A stretch of DNA of 42,500 nucleotides from Boseongicola sp. H5 (lineage in GTDB: Bacteria > Pseudomonadota > Alphaproteobacteria > Rhodobacterales > Rhodobacteraceae). Numbering within the stretch: the stretch's first letter is position 1; each line of letters opens with the position of its first letter. A program made the translations under genes and the position numbers. Positions 16,177 through 24,329 of this stretch are shown here, in pieces. Location: the NCBI GenBank assembly GCA_020622165.1, contig JACNMN010000005.1, forward strand, positions 1 through 42,500, written 5' to 3'. Under the pieces are notes generated by a model. That model searched no databases, was not told where the DNA came from, and was given only the letters and a program-made list of their open reading frames with translations.

Positions 16177-18150
16177 TTGGCTGACGTAACCGCGGCTGCG
16201 GGAATTCCTGCCTCCGTTCCGGCACTCTTGGCGCGGAACGTGGCGCAGTTTGGCTCGAAACCCGCCTATCGGGAAAAGGAATTCGGGATCTGGCAAAGCT
16301 GGACCTGGGCGGAGGCCGCCGAAGAGATCGACGCGATTGCCTACGGTTTGCTGGCCCTGGGCGTGGACCGCGGCGACTATATCGCGGTGATCGGGCAGAA
16401 CCGCCCGGCGCTTTACTGGTCGATGGTGGCCGCGCAGAAGGTGGGCGCAATCCCGGTACCGCTCTATCAGGATGCGGTTGCCGAAGAGATGGCCTATGTG
16501 CTGGAGCATTGCGGCGCGCGTTTCGTGGTGGCCGGGGATCAGGAGCAGGTCGACAAGGTCATCGAGGTGCAGGAGACCGTCCACTGCATCGAACACATCA
16601 TCTATCAGGATGCCCGCGGCCTTCGCAAATACGACCATTCCAAGCTGCATTCGCTGGAGGCGATCCAGGCCGAGGGCCGCGCCGCCCATGAGCGGTTCGA
16701 GAAGGAACTGGCGACCCGCGAGGCGGAGCTTGGATGGGACAGCACCTGTGTGATGCTCTACACGTCGGGCACCACCGGCAAACCCAAGGGCGTGGTGCTG
16801 AGCAACAAGAACATCATCGCGACCTCCAAGAACTCCGCCGAGTTCGACGATCTGCGCCCCGGAGACGAGGTTCTGGCATATCTGCCCATGGCCTGGGTCG
16901 GGGATTTCATCTTTTCCATCGGTCAGGCGATGTGGACGGGCTTTTGCGTGAACTGCCCCGAAAGCCCCGAGACGATGATGACCAACCTGCGCGAGATCGG
17001 GCCGACATACTACTTCGCCCCGCCCCGGGTTTTCGAAACGCAACTGACCAATGTGATGATCCGGATGGAGGATGCCAGCAAGCTCAAGCAGCGCATGTTC
17101 CGCTACTTCATGGATCACGCCAAGAAGGTTGGCCCGAAACTGCTCGACGGCAAACCGGTCGGGTTCATGGACAAGCTGATCTATCAGCTTGGCGAGACGC
17201 TGGTCTACGGGCCGCTGAAAAACACGCTCGGCTTCAGCCGGGTCCGCGTGGGGTACACCGCCGGCGAGGCGATCGGCCCGGAGATTTTCGATTTCTATCG
17301 ATCTCTGGGGATCAATCTGAAACAGCTCTACGGCCAGACCGAGGCAAGCGTTTTCATCACGCAGCAGCCCGATAACGAGGTGCGCCCCGATACGGTCGGC
17401 GTCCCCTCGCCGGGCGTGGAAATCCGGATCGACGACAATGGCGAGGTCTACTATCGCTCGCCCGGGGTCTTTGTCGAATACTACAAGAATGCGGAAAGCA
17501 CCGCCTCCACCAAGGATGCCGAGGGTTGGGTCGCCACCGGCGATGCGGGCTTCATCGAGCCCGATACCGGGCATCTGCGGATCATCGACCGGGCGAAGGA
17601 TGTGGGCAAGATGGCCGACGGCCGCCTGTTCGCGCCGAAATATGTCGAGAACAAGCTGAAGTTCTTCCCCAATATCCTTGAGGCGGTCGTGTTCGGCTCG
17701 GGCCGCGATTGTTGCACCGCCTTCATCAATATCGACCTGACGGCGGTGGGAAACTGGGCCGAGCGCAACAACATCTCCTACTCCTCCTATCAGGAGCTTG
17801 CGCAGCACCCCCAGGTGCTTGAGACGATCCAGGGCCATGTCGAAGAGGTGAACCGGAGCGTTGCCGAAGACGAGATGCTCTCGGGCTGCCAGATCCACCG
17901 CTTCCTCGTGCTGCACAAGGAACTGGACGCGGATGATGGCGAACTCACCCGCACCCGGAAGGTCCGCCGCCGGATCATCGAGGAGAAGTTCGCCGATCTG
18001 ATCGCAGCGCTTTATGGCGGGTCCGACAGCGTCTACACCGAAACCGAAGTGACCTATGAGGACGGCCGGAAGGGCAAGATCAAGGCCACTTTGGAAATCC
18101 GTGATGCGGCGACGGTGGACGTGGCGCAAGACCGGATCGCCGCAGAATGA
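16177..18150 (+). CDS. AMP-dependent long-chain acyl-CoA synthetase-like ligase
   Basis: The 657-residue adenylate-forming enzyme has the P-loop YTSGTTGKPKG (about 195-205), the GYTAGEA and YGQTEAS motifs, and the ATGDAG/D-x6-R hinge region (RIIDRAKD). Length and motifs fit long-chain acyl-CoA synthetases, which make acyl-CoA from a free carboxylic acid, ATP and CoA. It starts at TTG 16177 behind a strong GGGAGGA. It opens the operon that encodes a complete LIV-type ABC importer, so it probably activates the imported acid; this is inference. The next ORF starts inside its stop codon (ATGA at 18147-18150). Confidence 0.88.
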   Translation: MADVTAAAGIPASVPALLARNVAQFGSKPAYREKEFGIWQSWTWAEAAEEIDAIAYGLLALGVDRGDYIAVIGQNRPALYWSMVAAQKVGAIPVPLYQDAVAEEMAYVLEHCGARFVVAGDQEQVDKVIEVQETVHCIEHIIYQDARGLRKYDHSKLHSLEAIQAEGRAAHERFEKELATREAELGWDSTCVMLYTSGTTGKPKGVVLSNKNIIATSKNSAEFDDLRPGDEVLAYLPMAWVGDFIFSIGQAMWTGFCVNCPESPETMMTNLREIGPTYYFAPPRVFETQLTNVMIRMEDASKLKQRMFRYFMDHAKKVGPKLLDGKPVGFMDKLIYQLGETLVYGPLKNTLGFSRVRVGYTAGEAIGPEIFDFYRSLGINLKQLYGQTEASVFITQQPDNEVRPDTVGVPSPGVEIRIDDNGEVYYRSPGVFVEYYKNAESTASTKDAEGWVATGDAGFIEPDTGHLRIIDRAKDVGKMADGRLFAPKYVENKLKFFPNILEAVVFGSGRDCCTAFINIDLTAVGNWAERNNISYSSYQELAQHPQVLETIQGHVEEVNRSVAEDEMLSGCQIHRFLVLHKELDADDGELTRTRKVRRRIIEEKFADLIAALYGGSDSVYTETEVTYEDGRKGKIKATLEIRDAATVDVAQDRIAAE

Positions 18151-18590
18151 GGCTGCTTTCGATCATTCTCGCCCTAATCGGCTGCTGGCAGCCGGCACTC
18201 GGGCAACAGGAGGAAGATCGATTGTCTCTGATGGCGTTTCACGCATTCAATGGCTTTCAATGCTCTGAACTCGCAGCGGGCTTCGGAGATGAAGAGACTG
18301 CTGCGACGTTATTTGATTTGGGCTACTCCTCAGTTCTAAGCCTCGCGGCAGAACTGGATGTCAATGAACTGGACATTTCTGATATTGGCGGACCCGCCAT
18401 ACTCTCAACGCTTTGGGTTGGACCGACGACGGATTTTACGGCGGGACGGGTCTATGAGGCGGCTCGGCAATTTGTTCGGCGTGAGGTGCGAGAAATTCTT
18501 GGGCGGGACTGGTTCGACGAAGGTAGGCGCGCTTCGACCAGCCGTTTTTTGTACGCCGGGATGAGCTGTGAGGATCTTATAAATGCTTGA
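18147..18590 (+). CDS. Unknown exported protein, AT-richer insertion in the ABC operon
   Basis: I do not recognise this 147-residue protein. It begins with a clear signal peptide (MRLLSIILALIGCWQPALG, then QQEED) and has two cysteines in the mature part (in FQCSE and MSCED) that could form a disulfide, so it is probably periplasmic. Its start overlaps the ligase stop by four bases and its end overlaps the next ATPase gene by eight, so it is built into the operon. Base composition differs: 18301-18420 is about 50 % GC by hand count against 68 % in 16681-16740. It may be a recently acquired or fast-evolving accessory gene. No function can be given. Confidence 0.7.
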   Translation: MRLLSIILALIGCWQPALGQQEEDRLSLMAFHAFNGFQCSELAAGFGDEETAATLFDLGYSSVLSLAAELDVNELDISDIGGPAILSTLWVGPTTDFTAGRVYEAARQFVRREVREILGRDWFDEGRRASTSRFLYAGMSCEDLINA

Positions 18591-19404
18591 TAACGCATCA
18601 GAAAGCTACGTCACCGCCGATGGCCGCAAGATCGGCGGCGTGGTCATGGAGATGCGCAACATCACCCTGCGATTTGGCGGGGTGGTTGCGATCAAGGATA
18701 TCTCCTTCGACATTCGCGAGGGCGAGATTCGCGCGATCATCGGGCCCAACGGCGCGGGCAAATCCTCGATGCTGAACGTCATTTCGGGGTTCTACCACCC
18801 GCAAGAGGGCGAGGTGTGGTATCGCGGCGCGCGCCGCCCGGCGATGAAGCCGTTTCAGGTGGCCCGGCAGGGCATCGCACGGACCTTCCAGAACATCGCG
18901 CTTTTCGACGGGATGAGCGTGCTCGACAACATCATGACCGGGCGGCTGAACCACATGTCAGCGAGCTTCCTCGATCAGGCGCTCTGGTGGGGCAAGGCGC
19001 AGCGCGAAGAGGTGAAGAACCGGCGGGTCGCCGAAGAGGTCATCGATTTCCTCGAAATCCAGAATATCCGGAAGACGCCGGTGGGACGGCTGCCTTACGG
19101 GCTCAAGAAACGGGTCGAATTGGCGCGCGCGCTTGTCGCGGAGCCGAGCATCTTGCTGCTGGACGAGCCGATGGCGGGCATGAATGTCGAGGAGAAGGAG
19201 GACATGTCCCGCTTCATTCTCGACGTGAATGACGAGTTCGGCACCACCATCGCGCTTATCGAGCACGATATGGGCGTGGTCATGGACCTGTCCGACCGCG
19301 TGGTGGTGATGGATTACGGCAAGAAGATCGGCGACGGCACCCCTGACGAGGTACGCAACAACCCGCAAGTGATCGACGCCTATCTGGGGGTGGCGCATGA
19401 CTGA
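18583..19404 (+). CDS. LivG-type ABC transporter ATP-binding protein
   Basis: The 273-residue ATPase has Walker A GPNGAGKS (54-61), a variant signature LPYGLKKRVELARAL (about 165-180), Walker B ILLLDEP and the H-loop (ALIEHDMG). The LivG subfamily of branched-chain amino acid type importers is indicated by the ARTFQNIALF segment and the extended C-terminal YLGVAHD. The ATG at 18583 lies within the preceding small ORF and has GAGGATC upstream. With the LivF-type partner at 23470 it would power import through the two permeases. The substrate is not necessarily an amino acid; the flanking CoA ligases point to a carboxylic acid. Confidence 0.92.
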   Translation: MLDNASESYVTADGRKIGGVVMEMRNITLRFGGVVAIKDISFDIREGEIRAIIGPNGAGKSSMLNVISGFYHPQEGEVWYRGARRPAMKPFQVARQGIARTFQNIALFDGMSVLDNIMTGRLNHMSASFLDQALWWGKAQREEVKNRRVAEEVIDFLEIQNIRKTPVGRLPYGLKKRVELARALVAEPSILLLDEPMAGMNVEEKEDMSRFILDVNDEFGTTIALIEHDMGVVMDLSDRVVVMDYGKKIGDGTPDEVRNNPQVIDAYLGVAHD

Positions 19405-19535
19405 GCTGGCCGCGCACAGGACGTCGATCCTCACCAGGATGCGGTCTCTCCCGCTTTCCTTGCCACGCCGACTGCCACGGATCACTGCACAGCGATCATC
19501 CGAGCGCTCGATTATCTTGATCTCAGGGGGACACG

Positions 19536-20522
19536 ATGCCTGAACAACTCGTCTTCGCAATGGAGGTCACGCTGAACGGCCTCATGACCGGGGTGATGTA
19601 TTCGCTTGTGGCGCTCGGTTTCGTGCTGATCTTCAAGGCGTCCGGCATCTTCAACTATGCCCAAGGGGTCATGGCGCTGTTCGCGGCGATGACGCTGGTC
19701 GGGATTCAGGACGGACGGGTGCCGTTTGCCCATATCATCAACGAAGTTCTGGGCACGGACATTCACTATTTCGGGTGGGAGGTGCCGGCCTTGCTGGCCA
19801 TTCTTCTGACCGTGCTGGTGATGATCGGATTCGCGCTTTTCGTGCAGAAATTCATCTTCAGGCATCTGGTGGGGCAGGAGCCGATCATTCTGTTCATGGC
19901 AACGATCGGGCTGGCCTATTTCCTCGAAGGGGTGAGCGATCTGATGTGGGGGTCGGAGATCCGCAATCTGGACGTCGGCCTGCCGCAGGGGATCAACGAC
20001 ACCATCGATCAGGTGACGTTCGAGATTTTCGGCTATGGGTTCTTCATCGACAATCTGGATCTTTGGGCGACGGGCATTGCCGCGGTGCTGGTGGCGGGCC
20101 TGATCGCCTATGCGCAATACACCAAGAACGGCCGCGCGATGCGCGCGGTGGCCGATGACCATCAGGCCGCGCTGAGCGTGGGTATCTCACTCAACTATGT
20201 CTGGATCCTCGTCTGGTCGCTGGCGGGTATCGTGGCGCTGGTTGCGGGGATTATGTGGGGCTCCAAATCAGGTGTCCAGTTCTCGCTGTCGCTGATTGCG
20301 CTGAAGGCGCTGCCGGTGCTGATGCTGGGTGGGTTCACCTCGATCCCCGGGGCCATCGTCGGGGGGCTGATCATCGGGGTGGGCGAGGCGCTTTTCGAGT
20401 TCTCCATCGGCCCGCTGATCGGCGGCGCGACGGAAAACTGGTTCGCCTATGTGCTGGCACTGGTCTTCCTGGTGTTCCGACCGCAAGGCCTGTTCGGCGA
20501 AAAAATCATCGAGAGGGTGTGA
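19536..20522 (+). CDS. LivH-type ABC transporter permease
   Basis: The 328-residue protein has about eight hydrophobic helices and the LivH hallmarks: an N-terminal GLMTGVMYSLVALGFVLIF helix, the NYAQG motif, and the coupling-helix region NGRAMRAVADDHQAA-LSVGI near 200. GGGGGA lies upstream of ATG 19536. A 131-base gap separates it from the LivG-type gene and holds nothing I recognise. It forms the inner-membrane channel together with the LivM-type subunit at 20934. Confidence 0.92.
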   Translation: MPEQLVFAMEVTLNGLMTGVMYSLVALGFVLIFKASGIFNYAQGVMALFAAMTLVGIQDGRVPFAHIINEVLGTDIHYFGWEVPALLAILLTVLVMIGFALFVQKFIFRHLVGQEPIILFMATIGLAYFLEGVSDLMWGSEIRNLDVGLPQGINDTIDQVTFEIFGYGFFIDNLDLWATGIAAVLVAGLIAYAQYTKNGRAMRAVADDHQAALSVGISLNYVWILVWSLAGIVALVAGIMWGSKSGVQFSLSLIALKALPVLMLGGFTSIPGAIVGGLIIGVGEALFEFSIGPLIGGATENWFAYVLALVFLVFRPQGLFGEKIIERV

Positions 20523-20524
20523 CC

Positions 20525-20677
20525 ATGGCAGATCGATCCGGCGGGAGCGCGGGCCGCGCCGCCTTTCAGACCGCTGAGTGGCGGGTTGCATCCGGTGGCC
20601 GTCAGGCCCGTGCGTCGCATCCGCAGGGCGCGGCTTCGGCCAGGGGCGCCATGGCAAGCAGGGAGCAGAGAGCATGA
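20525..20677 (+). CDS. Possible 50-residue coupled ORF
   Basis: An ATG three bases after the LivH stop opens a 50-codon frame, rich in Ala, Arg, Ser and Gly, that ends in ATGA overlapping the start of the next gene (20674). The position suits a small coupled protein or a translated leader that carries ribosomes to the next gene. The composition is low-complexity and unlike a folded protein, and GC codon bias alone can keep such frames open. The 16 bases GTGACCATGGCAGATC around its start recur at the PaaK-like gene start (25337). Confidence 0.25.
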   Translation: MADRSGGSAGRAAFQTAEWRVASGGRQARASHPQGAASARGAMASREQRA

Positions 20678-20934
20678 TCGACAACCAGCCGGATCCGCCC
20701 AATCCCTTTGCCAATGTCGGCAGGCCCGCCTTCGTCAAGGGGGGAACCCAGGCCAAGAAGATGTGGGCCATCGTGACCACGGTGGGCTTTGCGATCTTCT
20801 GGTTTTCCGGCCTGTTTCTGGCCGCTGAGGTATTCGGGCCGCGCGATCTCACGTTCTGGCCCGCGATCCTGACACCGGTCGGTCTCGTGATCGGGCTGAT
20901 CGGGCGGGTGTTGATGGCTCGGGAGGGTGCCTGA
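20674..20934 (+). CDS. Small inner-membrane protein, 86 residues, in the ABC operon
   Basis: The 86-residue protein has a hydrophilic N-terminus with NPFANVGRPAFVKGG, then two transmembrane helices (about 30-53 and 60-80), ending in a short basic tail. It has a GGGAGCAGAG ribosome-binding region, and its stop overlaps the LivM-type start (TGATG at 20932-20936). Its fixed place between two permeases suggests an accessory subunit of the importer. I recognise no named family. Confidence 0.7.
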   Translation: MIDNQPDPPNPFANVGRPAFVKGGTQAKKMWAIVTTVGFAIFWFSGLFLAAEVFGPRDLTFWPAILTPVGLVIGLIGRVLMAREGA

Positions 20935-22010
20935 TGTTTTATCGTGAAGCCGGTGATTTCAAGACCACTTACGCCAAGGACAACCAGACCTTCCCGATCG
21001 CCTTCGACCGGTACCGGTACTATTTCGTCCTGTTCGTGGCGATCGGGATCGTGCCCTTCGTGATCAACGATTACTGGGCCAATGCGATCCTGCTGCCGTT
21101 CCTGATCTATGCGATCGCGGCAATCGGCCTGAACATCCTGACCGGGTATTGCGGGCAGGTGTCGCTGGGCACGGGCGGGTTCATGGCGGTGGGGGCCTAC
21201 ACCTCCTACAAGCTGATGACGGCGTTTCCCGGGCTGGACATGGTCACGATCACCCTTCTGTCGGGTTTCATGACCGCAATCGTGGGCGTGATGTTCGGCC
21301 TGCCAAGCCTGAGGATCAAGGGGTTCTATCTGGCGGTGGCCACGCTGGCGGCGCAGTTCTTCCTCGTCTGGCTCTTCAACAAGGTGCCGTGGTTCTACAA
21401 CTATTCCGCCTCCGGCCAGATCAACGCGCCGGAACGCACGATGTTCGGCATGGCCGTTACCGGGCCGAACGCGGAAAGCTGGGTGAAATACCTGTTCTGC
21501 CTGGCTTTCGTCTTCGTGCTGGCCTGGATCGCGCGCAACCTGACGCGCGGGTCGATCGGGCGGCAGTGGATGGCGATCCGGGATATGGATATCGCGGCCG
21601 AGATCATCGGGGTGAACCCGCTGAAGGCCAAGCTGACGGCTTTTGCGGTGTCGAGCTTCTATGTGGGTGTCTCGGGCGCGCTTCTGTTCACCGTTTATCT
21701 GGGCGCCGTCGAAGTGGGCGAGGCCTATGGCATCACCAAGTCGTTCCTTGTGCTCTTCATGATCATCATCGGCGGGCTGGGCAGCATCTTCGGCGCCTTC
21801 GCCGGTGCGGCCTTCATGGTGTTGTTGCCGGTGCTGCTGAGAAACATCCTGACCGACGGGATGGGCTGGGACACGGCCCTTGCCACGCATTTCGAGTTCG
21901 TGATCGTCGGCGCGATGATCATGATCTTCCTGATCGTGGAACCGCACGGGCTGGCCCGCCTCTGGGCGCTGGCCAAGGAGAAACTGCGACTTTGGCCCTT
22001 CCCGCATTAG
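20934..22010 (+). CDS. LivM-type ABC transporter permease
   Basis: The 358-residue permease has about nine to ten hydrophobic helices and LivM features: AIAAIGLNILTGYCGQVSLGTGGFMAVGAY (near 60-95), the SLRIKGFYLAVATLAAQF segment, and the coupling helix GRQWMAIRDMDIAAEIIGVN near 205. It starts one base inside the stop of the 86-residue gene. It pairs with the LivH-type protein. The relatively long N-terminal cytoplasmic stretch (about 25 residues before helix 1) is ordinary for LivM. Confidence 0.92.
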   Translation: MFYREAGDFKTTYAKDNQTFPIAFDRYRYYFVLFVAIGIVPFVINDYWANAILLPFLIYAIAAIGLNILTGYCGQVSLGTGGFMAVGAYTSYKLMTAFPGLDMVTITLLSGFMTAIVGVMFGLPSLRIKGFYLAVATLAAQFFLVWLFNKVPWFYNYSASGQINAPERTMFGMAVTGPNAESWVKYLFCLAFVFVLAWIARNLTRGSIGRQWMAIRDMDIAAEIIGVNPLKAKLTAFAVSSFYVGVSGALLFTVYLGAVEVGEAYGITKSFLVLFMIIIGGLGSIFGAFAGAAFMVLLPVLLRNILTDGMGWDTALATHFEFVIVGAMIMIFLIVEPHGLARLWALAKEKLRLWPFPH

Positions 22011-22084
22011 GGCGCGGCCTTGAACCATACGACCGGGCACAACCCCGGCATCCAACAAAGATCAACCAAATGGGAGGATACCCG

Positions 22085-23368
22085 ATGAAGACATTAGCAA
22101 CCCTTGCCGTCGCCACGGTGATGGCCGCAGGGCCCGCGCTGGCGGACCTTGTGTTCCCCGATCTCAGCTACCGGACCGGGCCCTATGCCGCGGGCGGTAT
22201 CCCGTTCTCGGACGGGTATCAGGACTACATGACCCTGCTCAACCAGCGCGACGGGGGCATCGGTGGTGTCGAGGTGCGGGTGGTCGAATGCGAAACCGCC
22301 TATAACACCGAGCGCGGCGTGGAATGCTACGAGAGCACCAAGGGCGAGGGCGCGCTTGTCTATCAGCCGCTGTCCACCGGCATCACCTATCAGCTGATCC
22401 CGCGCGCGACCGCGGACGGCATTCCGCTTCACACCATGGGCTACGGCCGGACCTCGGCCTCGAACGGCACGGTGTTCAGCCACGTGTTCAACTATCCCGC
22501 GAACTACTGGGATGCGGCCTCGGTGATCATCAACCAGCTGCTGGAGGAAAACGGCGGCTCGCTGGAAGGCAAGACCATCACGCTTCTCTACCACAACTCG
22601 GCCTATGGCCGGGAGCCGATTCGTACGCTGGAAACGCTGTCCGAGATGCATGGTTTCGAGTTGAGCCAGCTGGCGGTGGACCACCCCGGTCAGGAGCAGG
22701 GTAACCAGTGGCTGACCATCCGCCGCGAGCGCCCGGATTACGTGATCATGTGGGGCTGGGGCGTGATGAACCAGGTCGCGATTCAGGAGGCCGCCAATAT
22801 CCGTTTCCCGATGGAGAATTTCATCGGCAACTGGTGGGCCGGGGCCGAGCATGATGTCGAACCCGCAGGCATGGACGCCAACGGCTACCGCGCGCTGAAC
22901 ATGAATGTGTTGGGCGATCTGCCGGTCTTCGACGAAATCCAGGAGCATGTGATCGATGCGGGTCTGGCCGCAGGCGACGGCACCAATCTGGGTTCGGTGC
23001 TCTACACCCGCGGGATGTATGCCGCGATGCTGGCGGCCGAAGCGGCCCGTACCGCGCAGGAAATCCACGGTGTCGCCGATATCGACGCCTCGATGATGCG
23101 GGACGGGATGGAAGCGCTGGTGATGACCAACGCGCGGATGGAAGAGCTCGGCATGCCGGGTATCGGGCCGGAGTTCACCGTGACCTGCGAAGATCACGGC
23201 GGATCGGGCATGGCGCGGATGCAGCAGTGGAATGCGGAAGCCGGCGAGTGGGTGACGCTGACCGATTTCATCGCCCCCGATGACAGCGTGACCGACCCGC
23301 TGGTCGCCGAGGATAGCGCCGCATTCGCAGCGGAAAACAACATCGAGCTGCGCTGCAACGAAAGCTGA
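22085..23368 (+). CDS. ABC transporter substrate-binding protein (LivJ/periplasmic type 1)
   Basis: The 427-residue protein starts with a signal peptide (to about residue 20, ALA-D) and follows the type-1 periplasmic binding fold of LivJ-like proteins: the PYAAGGIPFSDGYQDYM opening, ECYESTK, and YHNSAYGREPIRTLE in the middle. ATG 22085 has GGGAGGA in front; the frame runs open further upstream only as a shadow of the LivM gene. At over 420 residues it is longer than LivJ (about 365), like the aromatic-acid or carboxylate binding proteins found beside PaaK-like ligases. The ligand is unknown. A strong hairpin follows, probably setting its mRNA level above that of the distal genes. Confidence 0.9.
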   Translation: MKTLATLAVATVMAAGPALADLVFPDLSYRTGPYAAGGIPFSDGYQDYMTLLNQRDGGIGGVEVRVVECETAYNTERGVECYESTKGEGALVYQPLSTGITYQLIPRATADGIPLHTMGYGRTSASNGTVFSHVFNYPANYWDAASVIINQLLEENGGSLEGKTITLLYHNSAYGREPIRTLETLSEMHGFELSQLAVDHPGQEQGNQWLTIRRERPDYVIMWGWGVMNQVAIQEAANIRFPMENFIGNWWAGAEHDVEPAGMDANGYRALNMNVLGDLPVFDEIQEHVIDAGLAAGDGTNLGSVLYTRGMYAAMLAAEAARTAQEIHGVADIDASMMRDGMEALVMTNARMEELGMPGIGPEFTVTCEDHGGSGMARMQQWNAEAGEWVTLTDFIAPDDSVTDPLVAEDSAAFAAENNIELRCNES

Positions 23369-23378
23369 TCTGAGAGAG

Positions 23379-23408
23379 CCCGGCGGCGGCGCAGCCGCTG
23401 CCGCCGGG
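23379..23408 (+). terminator. Strong intercistronic hairpin after the binding-protein gene
   Basis: CCCGGCGGC (23379-23387) pairs perfectly with GCCGCCGGG (23400-23408), with extra GGC/GCC pairing possible in the loop. It begins ten bases after the stop and is not followed by a T-run, so it is more likely an attenuator or an mRNA 3'-stabilising hairpin than a full terminator. Such elements often raise the level of the binding protein relative to downstream genes. Confidence 0.6.
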
Positions 23409-23469
23409 ATTTGCGTATTTGGAACAGGAAGCCGCGGTTTTCCGCAGCTTGGAGTGGGAGAGCCACGCG

Positions 23470-24324
23470 ATGCTGGACACCGAGTTGCATGGGGACGGGA
23501 AAGCCCCGGAACTGGATGGGGCGGAGACGCTTCTGGAAGTCAACAATATCGAGGTGATCTACAACCATGTGATCCTGGTGTTGAAAGGCGTATCGCTGAA
23601 CGTGCCCAAGGGTGGCATCACCGCATTGCTGGGTGGCAACGGCGCGGGCAAGACCACGACGCTGAAAGCGATTTCCAACCTGCTGCATTCGGAACGCGGC
23701 GAGGTGACCAAGGGCTCGATCCACTATCGCGGAGAGCGGGTGCAGGATCTGAACCCCTCCGATCTGGTGGAGCGCGGCGTTATCCAGGTGATGGAAGGCC
23801 GCCATTGCTTCGAGCATCTGACGGTGGAGGAGAACCTGTTGACCGGCTCCTATACCCGCAAGGACGGGCGTGCCGCGATCGATGCGGATCTTGAGAAGGT
23901 CTATACCTATTTCCCGCGCCTGAAAGAGCGGCGCAAGAGCCAGGCGGGCTATACATCCGGCGGAGAGCAGCAGATGACGGCGATTGGCCGGGCATTGATG
24001 TCGAAGCCCGAGACGATCCTGCTGGACGAGCCGAGCATGGGGCTGGCCCCGCAGCTTGTCGAAGAGATTTTCGGGATCGTGAAAGACCTGAACGAGAAAG
24101 AGGGCGTGAGCTTTCTGCTGGCCGAACAGAACACCAATGTCGCGCTCAGATTTGCCCATTACGGCTATATTCTGGAAAGCGGGCGCGTGGTGATGGACGG
24201 ACCCGCCGCCGATCTGCGCGAAAACCCGGATGTGAAGGAATTCTATCTGGGTGTCGGCGATGACGGGCGCAAGAGCTTTCGCGACGTGCGGTCCTATCGC
24301 CGTCGCAAACGCTGGCTGAGCTGA
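23470..24324 (+). CDS. LivF-type ABC transporter ATP-binding protein
   Basis: The 284-residue ATPase has Walker A GGNGAGKT (55-62), the signature TSGGEQQMTAIGRALM (near 165), Walker B TILLDEPSMGLAP and the H-switch region LLAEQNTN. LivF-type features are the EGRHCFEHLTVEENL Q-loop region and the short C-terminal tail, here prolonged by a basic end (SYRRRKRWLS). I prefer ATG 23470, with GGAGTGGGAGAG upstream, to the TTG at 23419. It is the second ATPase of the importer. The next gene begins five bases after its stop. Confidence 0.92.
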   Translation: MLDTELHGDGKAPELDGAETLLEVNNIEVIYNHVILVLKGVSLNVPKGGITALLGGNGAGKTTTLKAISNLLHSERGEVTKGSIHYRGERVQDLNPSDLVERGVIQVMEGRHCFEHLTVEENLLTGSYTRKDGRAAIDADLEKVYTYFPRLKERRKSQAGYTSGGEQQMTAIGRALMSKPETILLDEPSMGLAPQLVEEIFGIVKDLNEKEGVSFLLAEQNTNVALRFAHYGYILESGRVVMDGPAADLRENPDVKEFYLGVGDDGRKSFRDVRSYRRRKRWLS

Positions 24325-24329
24325 GCCTC

